Assembly: GCA_902606585.1 (NCBI GenBank)
Contig: CACLGX010000011.1
Coordinates: 1 to 49,375, forward strand
Source: Paracoccaceae bacterium
Lineage (GTDB): Bacteria > Pseudomonadota > Alphaproteobacteria > Rhodobacterales > Rhodobacteraceae
Length of the DNA: 49,375 nucleotides
Direction of reading: 5' to 3'
This document shows positions 28,312 through 37,218 of this stretch, piece by piece. Position 1 is the first letter of the stretch. Every line of letters starts with the position of its first letter. Below the pieces are notes generated by a model that made no database searches, had not been told where the DNA came from, and saw only the letters and a list, made by a program, of their open reading frames with translations. The position numbers were made by a program, and so were the translations under genes.

Positions 28312-29847
28312 CTAGAAATCAAAACTCTTTTGTCTATTGATACGTAATTTTAAGCTGGCTTTTCTGCGATCATTAACGAACTCTCTCGACTTATTTTGTC
28401 GGCTGCCATGTTTTTTAACAATATTTTGGGCTTGGTTATTGAAACCATCCAGCTTTCGTATTGCCCATACTTTTTCTCTGGCATATTTGCCGGCGCTATT
28501 CAGATCTATTATTGCTTCAGGATAAGAAGATCCAAGGTTCCGTCTGGTTGGGCATGTCCCAACTTTATGTAATTCGGCATTTGTAAGTTGACAAAGCTCT
28601 GGCACCCATTTTCGGATAAATAACCCCTCAGGATCTTGATCGATGCCCTGCTTTATTGGATTATAAATTCGGATTGCATTTATTCCGGTGGTGCCTGACT
28701 GCATTTGAACCTGCGGCCAATGAATACCTGGATCATAATCAGTGAAAAAATTCGCGAGAATCTTTCCGGAATTTCGCCAATCTAACCAAAGGTGGTAGGA
28801 AGCAAACGACATTAACATAGCCCGCATTCGAAAATTGATCCAGCCTGTTTTTCTTAAGTACCTCATGCATGCATCCACAAATGGAAAGCCAGTTTCACCA
28901 TTCTCCCAAGCATTTAATAAGGTAGTATCGGGTGTTTTAGGTCGCAACTTTTCAAAAGACCGGTGAAGACAAGCCAATTCAATTGAAAAGTCATCCTCTA
29001 GTTTTTGCCCAAAATGATCTTTCCAAGCCAAACGCGACTTGAAAGATTTTGTGGATGATGACATTTTTTTGTCTTTACAAAGGTTATCTCTTACAAATCG
29101 CAAAACCTCTCTAACCGATAGATTTCCATATGCTAAATAAGGCGAGATTCTTGAGCAAGCAGTTTCTGCTAAAAGTGGCGACGACATCTCTTTCCTGTAA
29201 TTATTGCCCCGTCCCTGAAAAAAACTTTCCAAATGTTTCCATCCATTTTGAGCACCGCCCATTTGTTGGTTGTTTTTTACTGAATTTCCTCTGAAATCTA
29301 TATCGACTGAAATTTGAGAAAGATCAATTTCCAGAGGTCGTATATTTGGCTTCTCTATGATTGGTTTTGACATGAACTTATCTCGTTCATCTGCCCAATT
29401 ATCTCTGTCCAACAAACCTCGAATAATAGCATTATTTTGATACTCCAAGATTTTTACGCCATTAACGCGACCCCAATACCGCACAGACTTATCCCGTTCA
29501 TAAGTCCAAGCATTTCCTGTTTCTTGATGAGAATAGATAGCATTTATCTTAAAATCTTTTTTTAAATCTTCAAAAACATCTAAAATTTTTCCTTTGCGAA
29601 AAACAAGCGCCTGACCCAACTTACTTAAATCTTCTCTTAAAAATTCTAAAGACTGTTTTGTAAATTCCCAATGCCTGAAAGCTGCATCTTCTTGCATCCA
29701 ATAGTCAGGCTCAAAAACATAAATTGGTAACACAGGATATTCTGCTAATGCTGCTTCGTTCAACGGAGCATGGTCGGAGGATCGCAAATCCCTTTTAAAC
29801 CAAACTATATTAACAATTGTTTTTTTTCGTGGTAATTCACGCTTCAT
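28312..29847 (-). CDS. Photolyase/cryptochrome family flavoprotein
   Basis: Light-dependent DNA repair enzyme or blue-light photoreceptor of 511 residues. The N-terminal Rossmann-like domain starts [18 protein letters not shown], typical of photolyases. The C-terminal FAD domain shows the blocks [31 protein letters not shown] and [19 protein letters not shown]. The following [12 protein letters not shown] differs from the usual FNP-type end of class I enzymes, so it may belong to a divergent photolyase branch; I cannot settle the class by eye. The basic tail after about 465 is long. It is divergent from pepN over 83 bases, with AGGAG about 11 bases before the ATG. Confidence 0.88.
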   Translation of the reverse strand: MKRELPRKKTIVNIVWFKRDLRSSDHAPLNEAALAEYPVLPIYVFEPDYWMQEDAAFRHWEFTKQSLEFLREDLSKLGQALVFRKGKILDVFEDLKKDFKINAIYSHQETGNAWTYERDKSVRYWGRVNGVKILEYQNNAIIRGLLDRDNWADERDKFMSKPIIEKPNIRPLEIDLSQISVDIDFRGNSVKNNQQMGGAQNGWKHLESFFQGRGNNYRKEMSSPLLAETACSRISPYLAYGNLSVREVLRFVRDNLCKDKKMSSSTKSFKSRLAWKDHFGQKLEDDFSIELACLHRSFEKLRPKTPDTTLLNAWENGETGFPFVDACMRYLRKTGWINFRMRAMLMSFASYHLWLDWRNSGKILANFFTDYDPGIHWPQVQMQSGTTGINAIRIYNPIKQGIDQDPEGLFIRKWVPELCQLTNAELHKVGTCPTRRNLGSSYPEAIIDLNSAGKYAREKVWAIRKLDGFNNQAQNIVKKHGSRQNKSREFVNDRRKASLKLRINRQKSFDF

Positions 29848-29930
29848 ATTGCAGTTCGCTCCTGGGAAAACTAATCATTTATTTTACAAGTAGAGCTCAA
29901 TAAAAAAAAGCACAAAAAGATTTTTACAGA

Positions 29931-32486
29931 ATGATTATGAATAAGCTAGAAGATCAAAAAATCTATTTAAAAGATTATCAAGTTCCAAATTATCTGGTTG
30001 ATCAGGTGGAACTAACCTTCAAATTATCCGAAGAAAAAACACGTGTGTTAGCGAAAGTCTTTTTCCGGGCTAACCCCGAAGCAACGGATAGCAAATTTTA
30101 TCTCGACGGAGTAGATTTGGATCTTCAGTGGGCAAGAATTGATGGCGAAAAAATAAATCCAACAATCAGCTCAACGGGCCTTAACTTCGACATTAACAAA
30201 AAAGAATTTGTTTGGGAGTGCGAAGTAATCATCAACCCAAAGAAAAATACAGCGCTTGAAGGGCTCTACTTATCAAATGGAATGTACTGCACACAATGTG
30301 AGGCTGAGGGTTTTCGAAAGATAACCTATTATCCGGATCGACCAGACGTGATGGCTGAGTTTTTTGTTCGTATCGAAGGAGATAAAAATACTCTTCTCTC
30401 AAATGGTAATCCAACCTCTCATGGAAAAGGCTGGATTGAATGGCATGACCCATGGCCCAAGCCATCATACTTATTTGCACTCGTTGCAGGAGATTTAGTT
30501 TCAGTAAATGATATTTTCAAAACTCGCTCAGGTCGCGATGTGAAGCTTAATATTTATGTACGGCCAGGAGATGAAGATAAATGCGCTTTTAGTATGGATG
30601 CACTCAAAACTTCTATGACGTGGGACGAAAAAAATTATGGCAGAGAATATGATTTAGATCTTTTTAATATCGTAGCCGTCGATGATTTTAATATGGGTGC
30701 AATGGAAAATAAAGGTTTGAATATTTTTAATAGTTCTTACGTCCTTGCAAAACCGGAGACAACCACCGATGACAATTTTGAAGCCGTAGAAGCTGTCATT
30801 GCACATGAATATTTCCATAATTGGACTGGTAATAGGATTACTTGCCGCGATTGGTTTCAACTCTGTTTAAAGGAAGGATTAACGGTCTTTCGTGATGCGG
30901 AATTTACAGCCGATCAAAGAAGTTCTGCCGTGAAGCGAATTAAAGATGTAATTTTGCTAAAGAGCCGTCAATTTAGAGAGGATGGGGGCCCACTTGCCCA
31001 TCCAGTCCGACCAGAAAGTTTTGTCGAGATAAATAATTTTTACACTTTAACTGTTTATGAAAAAGGCGCTGAGCTGGTCGGTATGATAAAAAGGCTCGTT
31101 GGCGATAAAGCCTATAGAGATGCGCTTGATTTATATTTTGATACCTATGATGGCCAAGCTGTCACAATTGAAGATTGGATAAAAGTGTTTGAAGATGTGA
31201 CAGAGCTCGACTTGAGCCAATTCATCCTTTGGTATCAACAGGCTGGAACCCCAATTCTTTCTGTCTCAGAGAGATGGGAAAACAACTTTTTAAAACTTTT
31301 TTTCCAACAAAAAATTCCCGATACACCTGGGCAGTCTAATAAAAAACCACACCTCATACCCGTGGATATGAGCCTTTTAGATAAAAACTCTGGAGAAATC
31401 ATCCATTCTCAAAATTTAAAAGTGAGCCAAACGAAAGAAGAGTTTATTTTTGGCCCCTTCGATGAGAAACCAATACCATCTCTTTTACGAGACTTTTCTG
31501 CCCCAGTCATTCTTAAGCAACATGTAGACAAAGAAAGACTAGCTTTTATTTTTGAATACGAAAAAGATAGTTTTAATCGTTGGGACGCAGGGCGAAAGCT
31601 CTGTGAAAACTCTTTGTTTAACATTATTTCACAAGGTGCTTTACCCAATAATTTATATCTTGAATCTTTGAATAAATTAATACGAAATGATAGTCTTGAC
31701 CCAGCTTTCAGAGCCTTAACACTGTCCTTGCCAAGCCAAGATGAAATCGCTCAAAAATGTTTAGATAATGGTGTTGTCCCGGATCCAATGGCTATTTATC
31801 GCTCAATTGAAATTATGAATCTCACAATATCGGATCACCTAAAACCAGAACTTGAGAAAATTTATGAGAAATACTACGTAAATGACGAGTATAAACCTAA
31901 TGCAACTCAATCAGCATATCGAGCCTTGCGAAATCGAGCACTGTCATTACTAGCCTATCAAGACAGCGCCAATTTAGCCAAAATTCAGGCTACAAACGCA
32001 CAAAACATGACAGACCAACTTAGTGCATTTTCAACTGTGATCAAACACAATCCAAAAAGCAAACACGTTAAATTATTTTATGATCAATGGAAACACGAAC
32101 GGCTCGTTGTTGATAAATGGTTTAGCACCCAAGTATTAACAGCTCACCCAAACTCTTTGAATAAAGTTGTAAAAAATTTAACTACTCATTCTGACTTCAC
32201 TATCACAACACCCAATAGAGTTAGGTCTGTATTGGGAGCCTTTTCTGCCAACACTGCTGGGTTTCATTTGGAAACAGGAGAAAATTATAAATTGTTTTGT
32301 GACTGGATTTTGAAAGTCGATTCTGTAAACCCTCAAGTGGCAGCAAGAATGTGTTCGGCATTCGAAACTTGGAAGCGATATGACCCCAAAAGGCAGAAGT
32401 TAATCAAATCGCAAATTAATAGAGTATTGGGGGCTGGGTCCGTTTCAAAAGATACGAGAGAAATGCTTACCAGGCTTATAAATTAA
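29931..32486 (+). CDS. pepN: Aminopeptidase N (M1 zinc metallopeptidase)
   Basis: Cytosolic aminopeptidase that removes N-terminal residues from peptides during protein turnover. In 851 residues it shows the exopeptidase motif GAMEN (256-260) and the zinc site HEYFH (292-296) with the third ligand E315 nineteen residues later (KEGLTVFRD). This is the E. coli PepN type, with the long C-terminal helical domain. There is no signal peptide. The start is ATG 29931; another ATG two codons on is possible. The next small gene begins only 4 bases after its stop. Confidence 0.96.
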   Translation: MIMNKLEDQKIYLKDYQVPNYLVDQVELTFKLSEEKTRVLAKVFFRANPEATDSKFYLDGVDLDLQWARIDGEKINPTISSTGLNFDINKKEFVWECEVIINPKKNTALEGLYLSNGMYCTQCEAEGFRKITYYPDRPDVMAEFFVRIEGDKNTLLSNGNPTSHGKGWIEWHDPWPKPSYLFALVAGDLVSVNDIFKTRSGRDVKLNIYVRPGDEDKCAFSMDALKTSMTWDEKNYGREYDLDLFNIVAVDDFNMGAMENKGLNIFNSSYVLAKPETTTDDNFEAVEAVIAHEYFHNWTGNRITCRDWFQLCLKEGLTVFRDAEFTADQRSSAVKRIKDVILLKSRQFREDGGPLAHPVRPESFVEINNFYTLTVYEKGAELVGMIKRLVGDKAYRDALDLYFDTYDGQAVTIEDWIKVFEDVTELDLSQFILWYQQAGTPILSVSERWENNFLKLFFQQKIPDTPGQSNKKPHLIPVDMSLLDKNSGEIIHSQNLKVSQTKEEFIFGPFDEKPIPSLLRDFSAPVILKQHVDKERLAFIFEYEKDSFNRWDAGRKLCENSLFNIISQGALPNNLYLESLNKLIRNDSLDPAFRALTLSLPSQDEIAQKCLDNGVVPDPMAIYRSIEIMNLTISDHLKPELEKIYEKYYVNDEYKPNATQSAYRALRNRALSLLAYQDSANLAKIQATNAQNMTDQLSAFSTVIKHNPKSKHVKLFYDQWKHERLVVDKWFSTQVLTAHPNSLNKVVKNLTTHSDFTITTPNRVRSVLGAFSANTAGFHLETGENYKLFCDWILKVDSVNPQVAARMCSAFETWKRYDPKRQKLIKSQINRVLGAGSVSKDTREMLTRLIN

Positions 32487-32490
32487 AGCC

Positions 32491-32904
32491 ATGGAATATG
32501 AGAATTCAGCACGAAGCCCCCAATCCTTAATGTTATTAATATGTTATTTTAGTCTTATTTTAACATTAAAATATTTAATTGCTGCCCATAATTTTGTCAT
32601 AATTTTTTTAATGCTAATAGTTTTACCACTAGCTTTCGATATAGGGAGAAATAAAAAATCTGGAATCAAAATTTCAAATAAAGAAATCACTTGGTTTTCA
32701 GGAAAGTTTAAAGGCCAAATATATTTATCAGATATTTCCTGTGTTGAATTCAAAAAAAGGTTGGATTTATCTTATCGAACAGGGCTAATAGACCAAAATA
32801 ATAATAAAACTGTACTACCAGCAGAAGCATTACCAAGAATAAATATTTTTAAAGAAACCCTAAAGCTCTACGGTATTAAAGTCGTCGATAGAAAATTCAA
32901 TTAA
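32491..32904 (+). CDS. Small membrane protein with two helices and a PH-like soluble tail, unknown function
   Basis: The 137 residues divide into two adjacent hydrophobic segments (about 12-31 and 33-50) and a soluble tail of about 85 residues. The tail looks beta-rich (IKISNKEITWFSGKF, IYLSDISCVEF) and may be a bacterial PH-like domain, but this is only a shape argument. It starts 4 bases after pepN, so it is probably cotranscribed and perhaps translationally coupled. I cannot give a function. The hydrophobic pair with a short turn suggests both ends face the cytoplasm. Confidence 0.72.
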   Translation: MEYENSARSPQSLMLLICYFSLILTLKYLIAAHNFVIIFLMLIVLPLAFDIGRNKKSGIKISNKEITWFSGKFKGQIYLSDISCVEFKKRLDLSYRTGLIDQNNNKTVLPAEALPRINIFKETLKLYGIKVVDRKFN

Positions 32905-32992
32905 TCGGATAAGTTTTAGTTTTTGAATTACCATTATTGAAACTACTGACCAAGTTAGCTAAATCTACATTACTTGGAAAAATGAGAAAAAA

Positions 32993-34504
32993 ATGCTTGA
33001 TTTAAGCTTTGAAAGCCCAAAACCAAAGGTAATTTCCGGAGCAAAATTCGACTGGGAACTGGTCATAGGTATGGAAGTACACGCACAGGTAGCTTCTGCA
33101 TCCAAACTATTTTCAGGGGCTTCTACAGAATTTGGCAATGAACCAAATTCAAATGTTTCATTCGTTGATGCAGCAATGCCTGGAATGCTCCCAGTAATTA
33201 ATGAATTCTGCGTAGAACAAGCAGTTAGAACGGGCCTGGGTCTAAAAGCTGAAATTAACCTGTGGTCTGCTTTCGATCGTAAAAACTACTTCTACCCAGA
33301 TTTACCACAAGGCTATCAAATTTCACAGTTATATCATCCGATTGTTGGCGAAGGTGAAGTAATCGTCGATATGGAACCAGGTATAGCGAGACGAGTTCGG
33401 GTAGAGCGGATCCACATGGAGCAGGATGCTGGAAAATCTATTCATGACATGGATCCCAATATGTCATTCGTAGACCTAAACAGAACCGGTGTGTGCTTAA
33501 TGGAAATTGTAAGCCGACCAGACATTAGAGGACCGGAGGAGGCCGCGGCCTACGTGGGTAAATTAAGACAAATAATGCGATATTTGGGAACTTGCGATGG
33601 CAATATGCAAAATGGCAACTTAAGAGCTGACGTTAACGTATCTGTTTGTCTGCCAGGCCAATATGAGAAATATCAACAGACGAATGATTTCAGTCACTTA
33701 GGAATACGATGCGAGATTAAAAATATGAACTCTATGCGTTTTATTCAACAAGCAATAGAAGTAGAAGCTCGTCGCCAAATTGCAATTTTAGAGGCGGGTG
33801 GCAAAGTTGAACAAGAAACCCGCCTGTATGACCCTGATAAAAGTGAAACGCGATCTATGCGATCAAAAGAGGAAGCTCATGATTATAGATATTTTCCCGA
33901 TCCTGATCTTCTACCTCTCGAAATTGATCGAAATTGGGTTGAGTCCATTCGGTCTAGTTTGCCAGAACTCCCTGACGAAAAGAAATTACGTTTTATAAAT
34001 GATTTTAATTTAACTGAATATGATGCTGGCGTTTTGACAGCAGAAATTGAGTCTGCTGATTTTTTTGAGTCAGTGGCTAGCTCATGTGAGGGTAAATTAG
34101 CTGCAAACTGGGTTATCAACGAGCTGTTTGGTCGTTTGAAAAAAGATGATCTTTCGATTACTGTAAGTCCAGTAACTCCAAATCAACTTGCGAGTATAAT
34201 ATCTCTTATACAAAGTGGAGACATAAGCGGAAAAATTGCAAAGGAATTATTTGAAATAGTCTATAGTGAGGGCGGAGATCCGAACGAAATTGTCGAAAAA
34301 CGCGGAATGAAACAAGTGACTGATACATCTGCGATAGAACAGTCGGTGGAAAAAGTAATAAATGATAATCCTGATCAAGTGGCGAAGGCTAAAATAAATC
34401 CCAAGCTAGCAGGTTGGTTTGTGGGTCAGGTAATGAAAGCCACTGGTGGTAAAGCCAATCCCAAATCAGTAAACGAAATTGTTGCTAAAAAACTAAACTT
34501 ATGA
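32993..34504 (+). CDS. gatB: Aspartyl/glutamyl-tRNA(Asn/Gln) amidotransferase subunit B
   Basis: GatB binds misacylated tRNA and the ATP-dependent kinase site of GatCAB, which converts Glu-tRNA(Gln) or Asp-tRNA(Asn) to the amide. It has 503 residues, the normal length. Family blocks are visible: [12 protein letters not shown] near the start, [29 protein letters not shown], and the C-terminal YqeY-like tail domain that contacts tRNA. gatA and gatC are not beside it. An AT-rich gap of 88 bases separates it from the small membrane gene, and it converges with bolA. Confidence 0.96.
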   Translation: MLDLSFESPKPKVISGAKFDWELVIGMEVHAQVASASKLFSGASTEFGNEPNSNVSFVDAAMPGMLPVINEFCVEQAVRTGLGLKAEINLWSAFDRKNYFYPDLPQGYQISQLYHPIVGEGEVIVDMEPGIARRVRVERIHMEQDAGKSIHDMDPNMSFVDLNRTGVCLMEIVSRPDIRGPEEAAAYVGKLRQIMRYLGTCDGNMQNGNLRADVNVSVCLPGQYEKYQQTNDFSHLGIRCEIKNMNSMRFIQQAIEVEARRQIAILEAGGKVEQETRLYDPDKSETRSMRSKEEAHDYRYFPDPDLLPLEIDRNWVESIRSSLPELPDEKKLRFINDFNLTEYDAGVLTAEIESADFFESVASSCEGKLAANWVINELFGRLKKDDLSITVSPVTPNQLASIISLIQSGDISGKIAKELFEIVYSEGGDPNEIVEKRGMKQVTDTSAIEQSVEKVINDNPDQVAKAKINPKLAGWFVGQVMKATGGKANPKSVNEIVAKKLNL

Positions 34505-34521
34505 CCAGCAGATATACTTTT

Positions 34522-34779
34522 TCACTTTTCAGTTAGTTGTAATTCTAGTGCATGAATTTGGCTTATGAGGTCGGGACCTAAAGCTTCATGAACGGCCCTA
34601 TGCCTTTGCAGACGAGACATTCCAATAAATTTGGGTGACTTTATTATTAGTTTGAAGTGAGTTTCTCCATCACTATAACCACCATGACCTCGGTGAGCCT
34701 CACTATCATTCACAATCTCAATTTCACTTTCCTGAAAAACCTGCTCTAAGGCCGTTTCCATGGCTTTGGCTTTTGACAT
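34522..34779 (-). CDS. bolA: BolA family protein
   Basis: Small BolA-type protein (85 residues) that usually pairs with a monothiol glutaredoxin in iron-sulfur cluster handling, and in some bacteria affects morphology. The fold is visible as the EIVNDSEAHRGHGG segment (20-34) and RHRAVHEALGPDL near the end, which hold the conserved histidines. It is divergent from the J-domain gene. BolA / J-domain / cobS / cobT is a gene neighbourhood I know from other alphaproteobacteria, which supports the call. Confidence 0.9.
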   Translation of the reverse strand: MSKAKAMETALEQVFQESEIEIVNDSEAHRGHGGYSDGETHFKLIIKSPKFIGMSRLQRHRAVHEALGPDLISQIHALELQLTEK

Positions 34780-34852
34780 TTTTTTCGTTTACCTCTTCAG
34801 TTTTATTTTTCATTAGTCTATCATAAGCGCCTTGAGTCAAAAAGGTTCTAAA

Positions 34853-35485
34853 ATGAGCAAATCAGACCCATTCGGTTTTGACATGTCTGTTTCTTCTGCG
34901 AAGAAAAAAAATCCTCGTGGTAAACGTGGGCTTACGGGAGGATCCGAGACCTCTATTCAGGCTTGCCAGCACGAGGGATGCAAAGAAGCAGGTAAGTTTC
35001 GAGCCCCAAAGTCACCGGATGTACTCGATGAGTTTTATTGGTTCTGCAAGGAACATGTTCGTGAATACAACTTAAAGTGGAACTTTTTTACGAACCAGAC
35101 AGAAGCTGAAATGAACGCTCAAATGTCAAAAGACAAAGTATGGGAAAGAGAGACAAAAGATTTTAGAGATCCTGAGGCAAGAGCCTGGGCACGGCTAGGT
35201 ATAGAAGACCCACATCAAGTGCTAGGTGAAAATGCTACTAAAAACCCAGGTCGAAACGGCACTAGTGCTGGAAATTCAAGACGGCTTCCACCGACAGAGC
35301 GCCGAGCTATTGAAATTCTAGATGCGAAAGATACCTGGAGCAAAGCCGAGGTTAGAAAAGCTTATAAAGCTCTTATAAAAATACTACATCCTGACATGAA
35401 TGGCGGAGATAGGAGTCAAGAAGAACAATTACAAGAAGTTGTTTGGGCATGGGACCAGATAAAAGACAGCCGAAACTTTAAATAG
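34853..35485 (+). CDS. J-domain protein with a zinc-knuckle-like N-terminal half
   Basis: The 210-residue protein has its J domain at the C-terminus (about 150-207), with the HPD motif at 179-181 that stimulates DnaK/Hsp70. The N-terminal half is unlike DnaJ: it has C38-x4-C43 and, further on, C65-x2-H68, a set that could bind zinc. There is no Gly/Phe region or DnaJ substrate domain. I chose ATG 34853, with AAAGG 8 bases before; an upstream TTG at 34832 would add 7 residues. A role as a specialised co-chaperone is inferred. It may assist the CobS/CobT chelatase or iron-sulfur proteins given its neighbours, but nothing in the sequence proves it. Confidence 0.85.
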   Translation: MSKSDPFGFDMSVSSAKKKNPRGKRGLTGGSETSIQACQHEGCKEAGKFRAPKSPDVLDEFYWFCKEHVREYNLKWNFFTNQTEAEMNAQMSKDKVWERETKDFRDPEARAWARLGIEDPHQVLGENATKNPGRNGTSAGNSRRLPPTERRAIEILDAKDTWSKAEVRKAYKALIKILHPDMNGGDRSQEEQLQEVVWAWDQIKDSRNFK

Positions 35486-35510
35486 ATCTATCTTTTATAC
35501 AGTATGATGG

Positions 35511-35987
35511 TCAACTTTTCTTAAAACTTAAACTCACACCATTTATACAATGTCTTTTTCCCGTTGGCTGTGGTCCATCATCGAAGATATGGCCTAGGTG
35601 GGATCCGCACCTACTACAGTGACACTCTGTTCGAATCATGAAAAACTTTTTATCCGTTTGTATCCCAATTGCTCCGGGTAAAGCTTTCCAAAAACTAGGC
35701 CAACCTGTGCCCGAATTATATTTATGGGCAGAGGAATAGAGCGCTAAATCGCAACCTTTACAATGATAAAGCCCTTCTTCAAACAGTTTATCAAGAGGCG
35801 AAGTAAAGGCCCGCTCCGTACCATGTTTTCGCATAACTTTATATTCCAAGTCGGAAAGTAAAGCTTTCCATTCACGCTTAGTTCTCGTGATTTCAAATAC
35901 CTTTGCCTCTTTAGATAAAACTTTAGCTGGAATAAAAGCAGCCAAGATTGCAGTAGTCGAGTTCTTGAAAAAACTCCTTCGATTCAT
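35511..35987 (-). CDS. msrB: Exported peptide-methionine (R)-S-oxide reductase
   Basis: Repairs oxidised methionine (R-sulfoxide) in proteins. The N-terminus MNRRSFFKNS plus a hydrophobic stretch looks like a Tat-type or Sec signal, so this 158-residue copy probably acts in the periplasm. Zinc cysteines are C76-x2-C79 and C124-x2-C127. The catalytic cysteine is C147 in RHCING. C122 is an extra cysteine just before the second zinc pair, where most family members have a non-cysteine residue. It converges with the J-domain gene and is divergent from cobS. Confidence 0.93.
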   Translation of the reverse strand: MNRRSFFKNSTTAILAAFIPAKVLSKEAKVFEITRTKREWKALLSDLEYKVMRKHGTERAFTSPLDKLFEEGLYHCKGCDLALYSSAHKYNSGTGWPSFWKALPGAIGIQTDKKFFMIRTECHCSRCGSHLGHIFDDGPQPTGKRHCINGVSLSFKKS

Positions 35988-36055
35988 GTTCCAATCCCAT
36001 CTTATTATTCAAATATTTATTCGCCCAATACTAAACGTTTCTTAGTAATTAGAGC

Positions 36056-36072
36056 AACAAAAACGATTTGTT
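36056..36072. repeat. Inverted repeat AACAAA-N5-TTTGTT between msrB and cobS
   Basis: Six-base perfect arms at 36056-36061 and 36067-36072 in the 179-base divergent gap. It belongs to the same AACAAA/TTTGTT type seen before glmU, moaA and lpxC. I see no B12 riboswitch sequence in this gap. Confidence 0.28.
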
Positions 36073-36166
36073 AGAATTGTATATAGTGTTTATTTATTTT
36101 TTTCCTTCCCCTTGTGGAATCCCGCTATATGCTGCACTTGATGAGCGGTGTGCTTTTAAGGACTAA

Positions 36167-37156
36167 ATGATGACTGATAACAATAATGACTCGAGCAATA
36201 GGCCCAATAAAGAAATCTCAGTAAGAGAAGCTTTTGGCATAGAAACTGATATGGTGGTCAAGGGTTTCGAAGAAATATCTGATAGGGTTCCTGATATTGA
36301 TGAAACTTATAAATTTGATCCTGACACCACGTTAGCCATTTTGGCGGGCTTCTCACACAATAGACGTGTGATGATTCAAGGATATCATGGAACTGGGAAG
36401 TCAACCCATATTGAGCAAGTCGCCGCCAGGCTTAAATGGCCAGCAGTTCGTGTTAATTTGGACAGCCATATCAGTCGTATCGACTTAATAGGGAAAGACG
36501 CGATAAAACTCAGAGATGGTGTGCAGATCACTGAATTTCACGAAGGTATTCTACCTTGGGCTTTAAGAAATCCAGTTGCAATAGTATTTGACGAATATGA
36601 CGCCGGAAGAGCCGATGTCATGTTTGTCATTCAGAGGGTTTTGGAGCATGATGGGAAATTAACACTTATGGATCAAAATGAAATAATCCAACCAAACCCA
36701 AACTTTAGACTATTTGCTACGGCAAATACAGTTGGTTTAGGCGATACTACAGGTTTGTATCATGGAACCCAACAAATAAACCAAGCTCAGATGGATAGAT
36801 GGTCTTTAGTAGCTACTTTAAACTACTTATCGATAGATGCCGAGACTTCGATTGTTTTGGCAAAAGCACCAAATTACAATACTGATGCCGGACGAAAAAC
36901 GATCAAACAGATGGTAACAGTAGCTGATCTGACACGGACCGCTTTTATGAATGGCGACTTATCTACCGTTATGAGCCCTAGAACTGTAATAAATTGGGCA
37001 CAAAATGCTGAGATTTTTCATAGTATGAGTTATGCTTTCAGGCTATCTTTTCTAAATAAATGTGACGAATTAGAAAGGCAAACCGTTGCTGAATTTTATC
37101 AACGATGTTTTGATGAAGAATTACCAGAAAGCGCAGCCGCAATGAGTGTTAGCTAA
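36167..37156 (+). CDS. cobS: Aerobic cobaltochelatase subunit CobS (AAA+ ATPase)
   Basis: ATPase subunit that, with CobT and CobN, inserts cobalt into hydrogenobyrinate a,c-diamide in aerobic B12 synthesis. The 329 residues show Walker [10 protein letters not shown] (72-80), Walker [10 protein letters not shown] (137-145) and the AAA+ sensor region around [16 protein letters not shown] stands upstream of ATGATG. cobT follows on the same strand after 62 bases. cobN, the metal- and tetrapyrrole-binding subunit, is not in the window. CobS/CobT-like pairs also exist outside B12 synthesis, so the exact role depends on other cob genes. Confidence 0.93.
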   Translation: MMTDNNNDSSNRPNKEISVREAFGIETDMVVKGFEEISDRVPDIDETYKFDPDTTLAILAGFSHNRRVMIQGYHGTGKSTHIEQVAARLKWPAVRVNLDSHISRIDLIGKDAIKLRDGVQITEFHEGILPWALRNPVAIVFDEYDAGRADVMFVIQRVLEHDGKLTLMDQNEIIQPNPNFRLFATANTVGLGDTTGLYHGTQQINQAQMDRWSLVATLNYLSIDAETSIVLAKAPNYNTDAGRKTIKQMVTVADLTRTAFMNGDLSTVMSPRTVINWAQNAEIFHSMSYAFRLSFLNKCDELERQTVAEFYQRCFDEELPESAAAMSVS

Positions 37157-37218
37157 AATGATAAGATAAGATCGTAAAGAATTTGATCTTATAATAAAAT
37201 GTAGGAATCTGTTTCAAA

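Noticed and set aside
35988-36166. B12 riboswitch upstream of cobS
   Set aside because: No B12-box-like sequence or multi-stem leader is visible in 179 bases.
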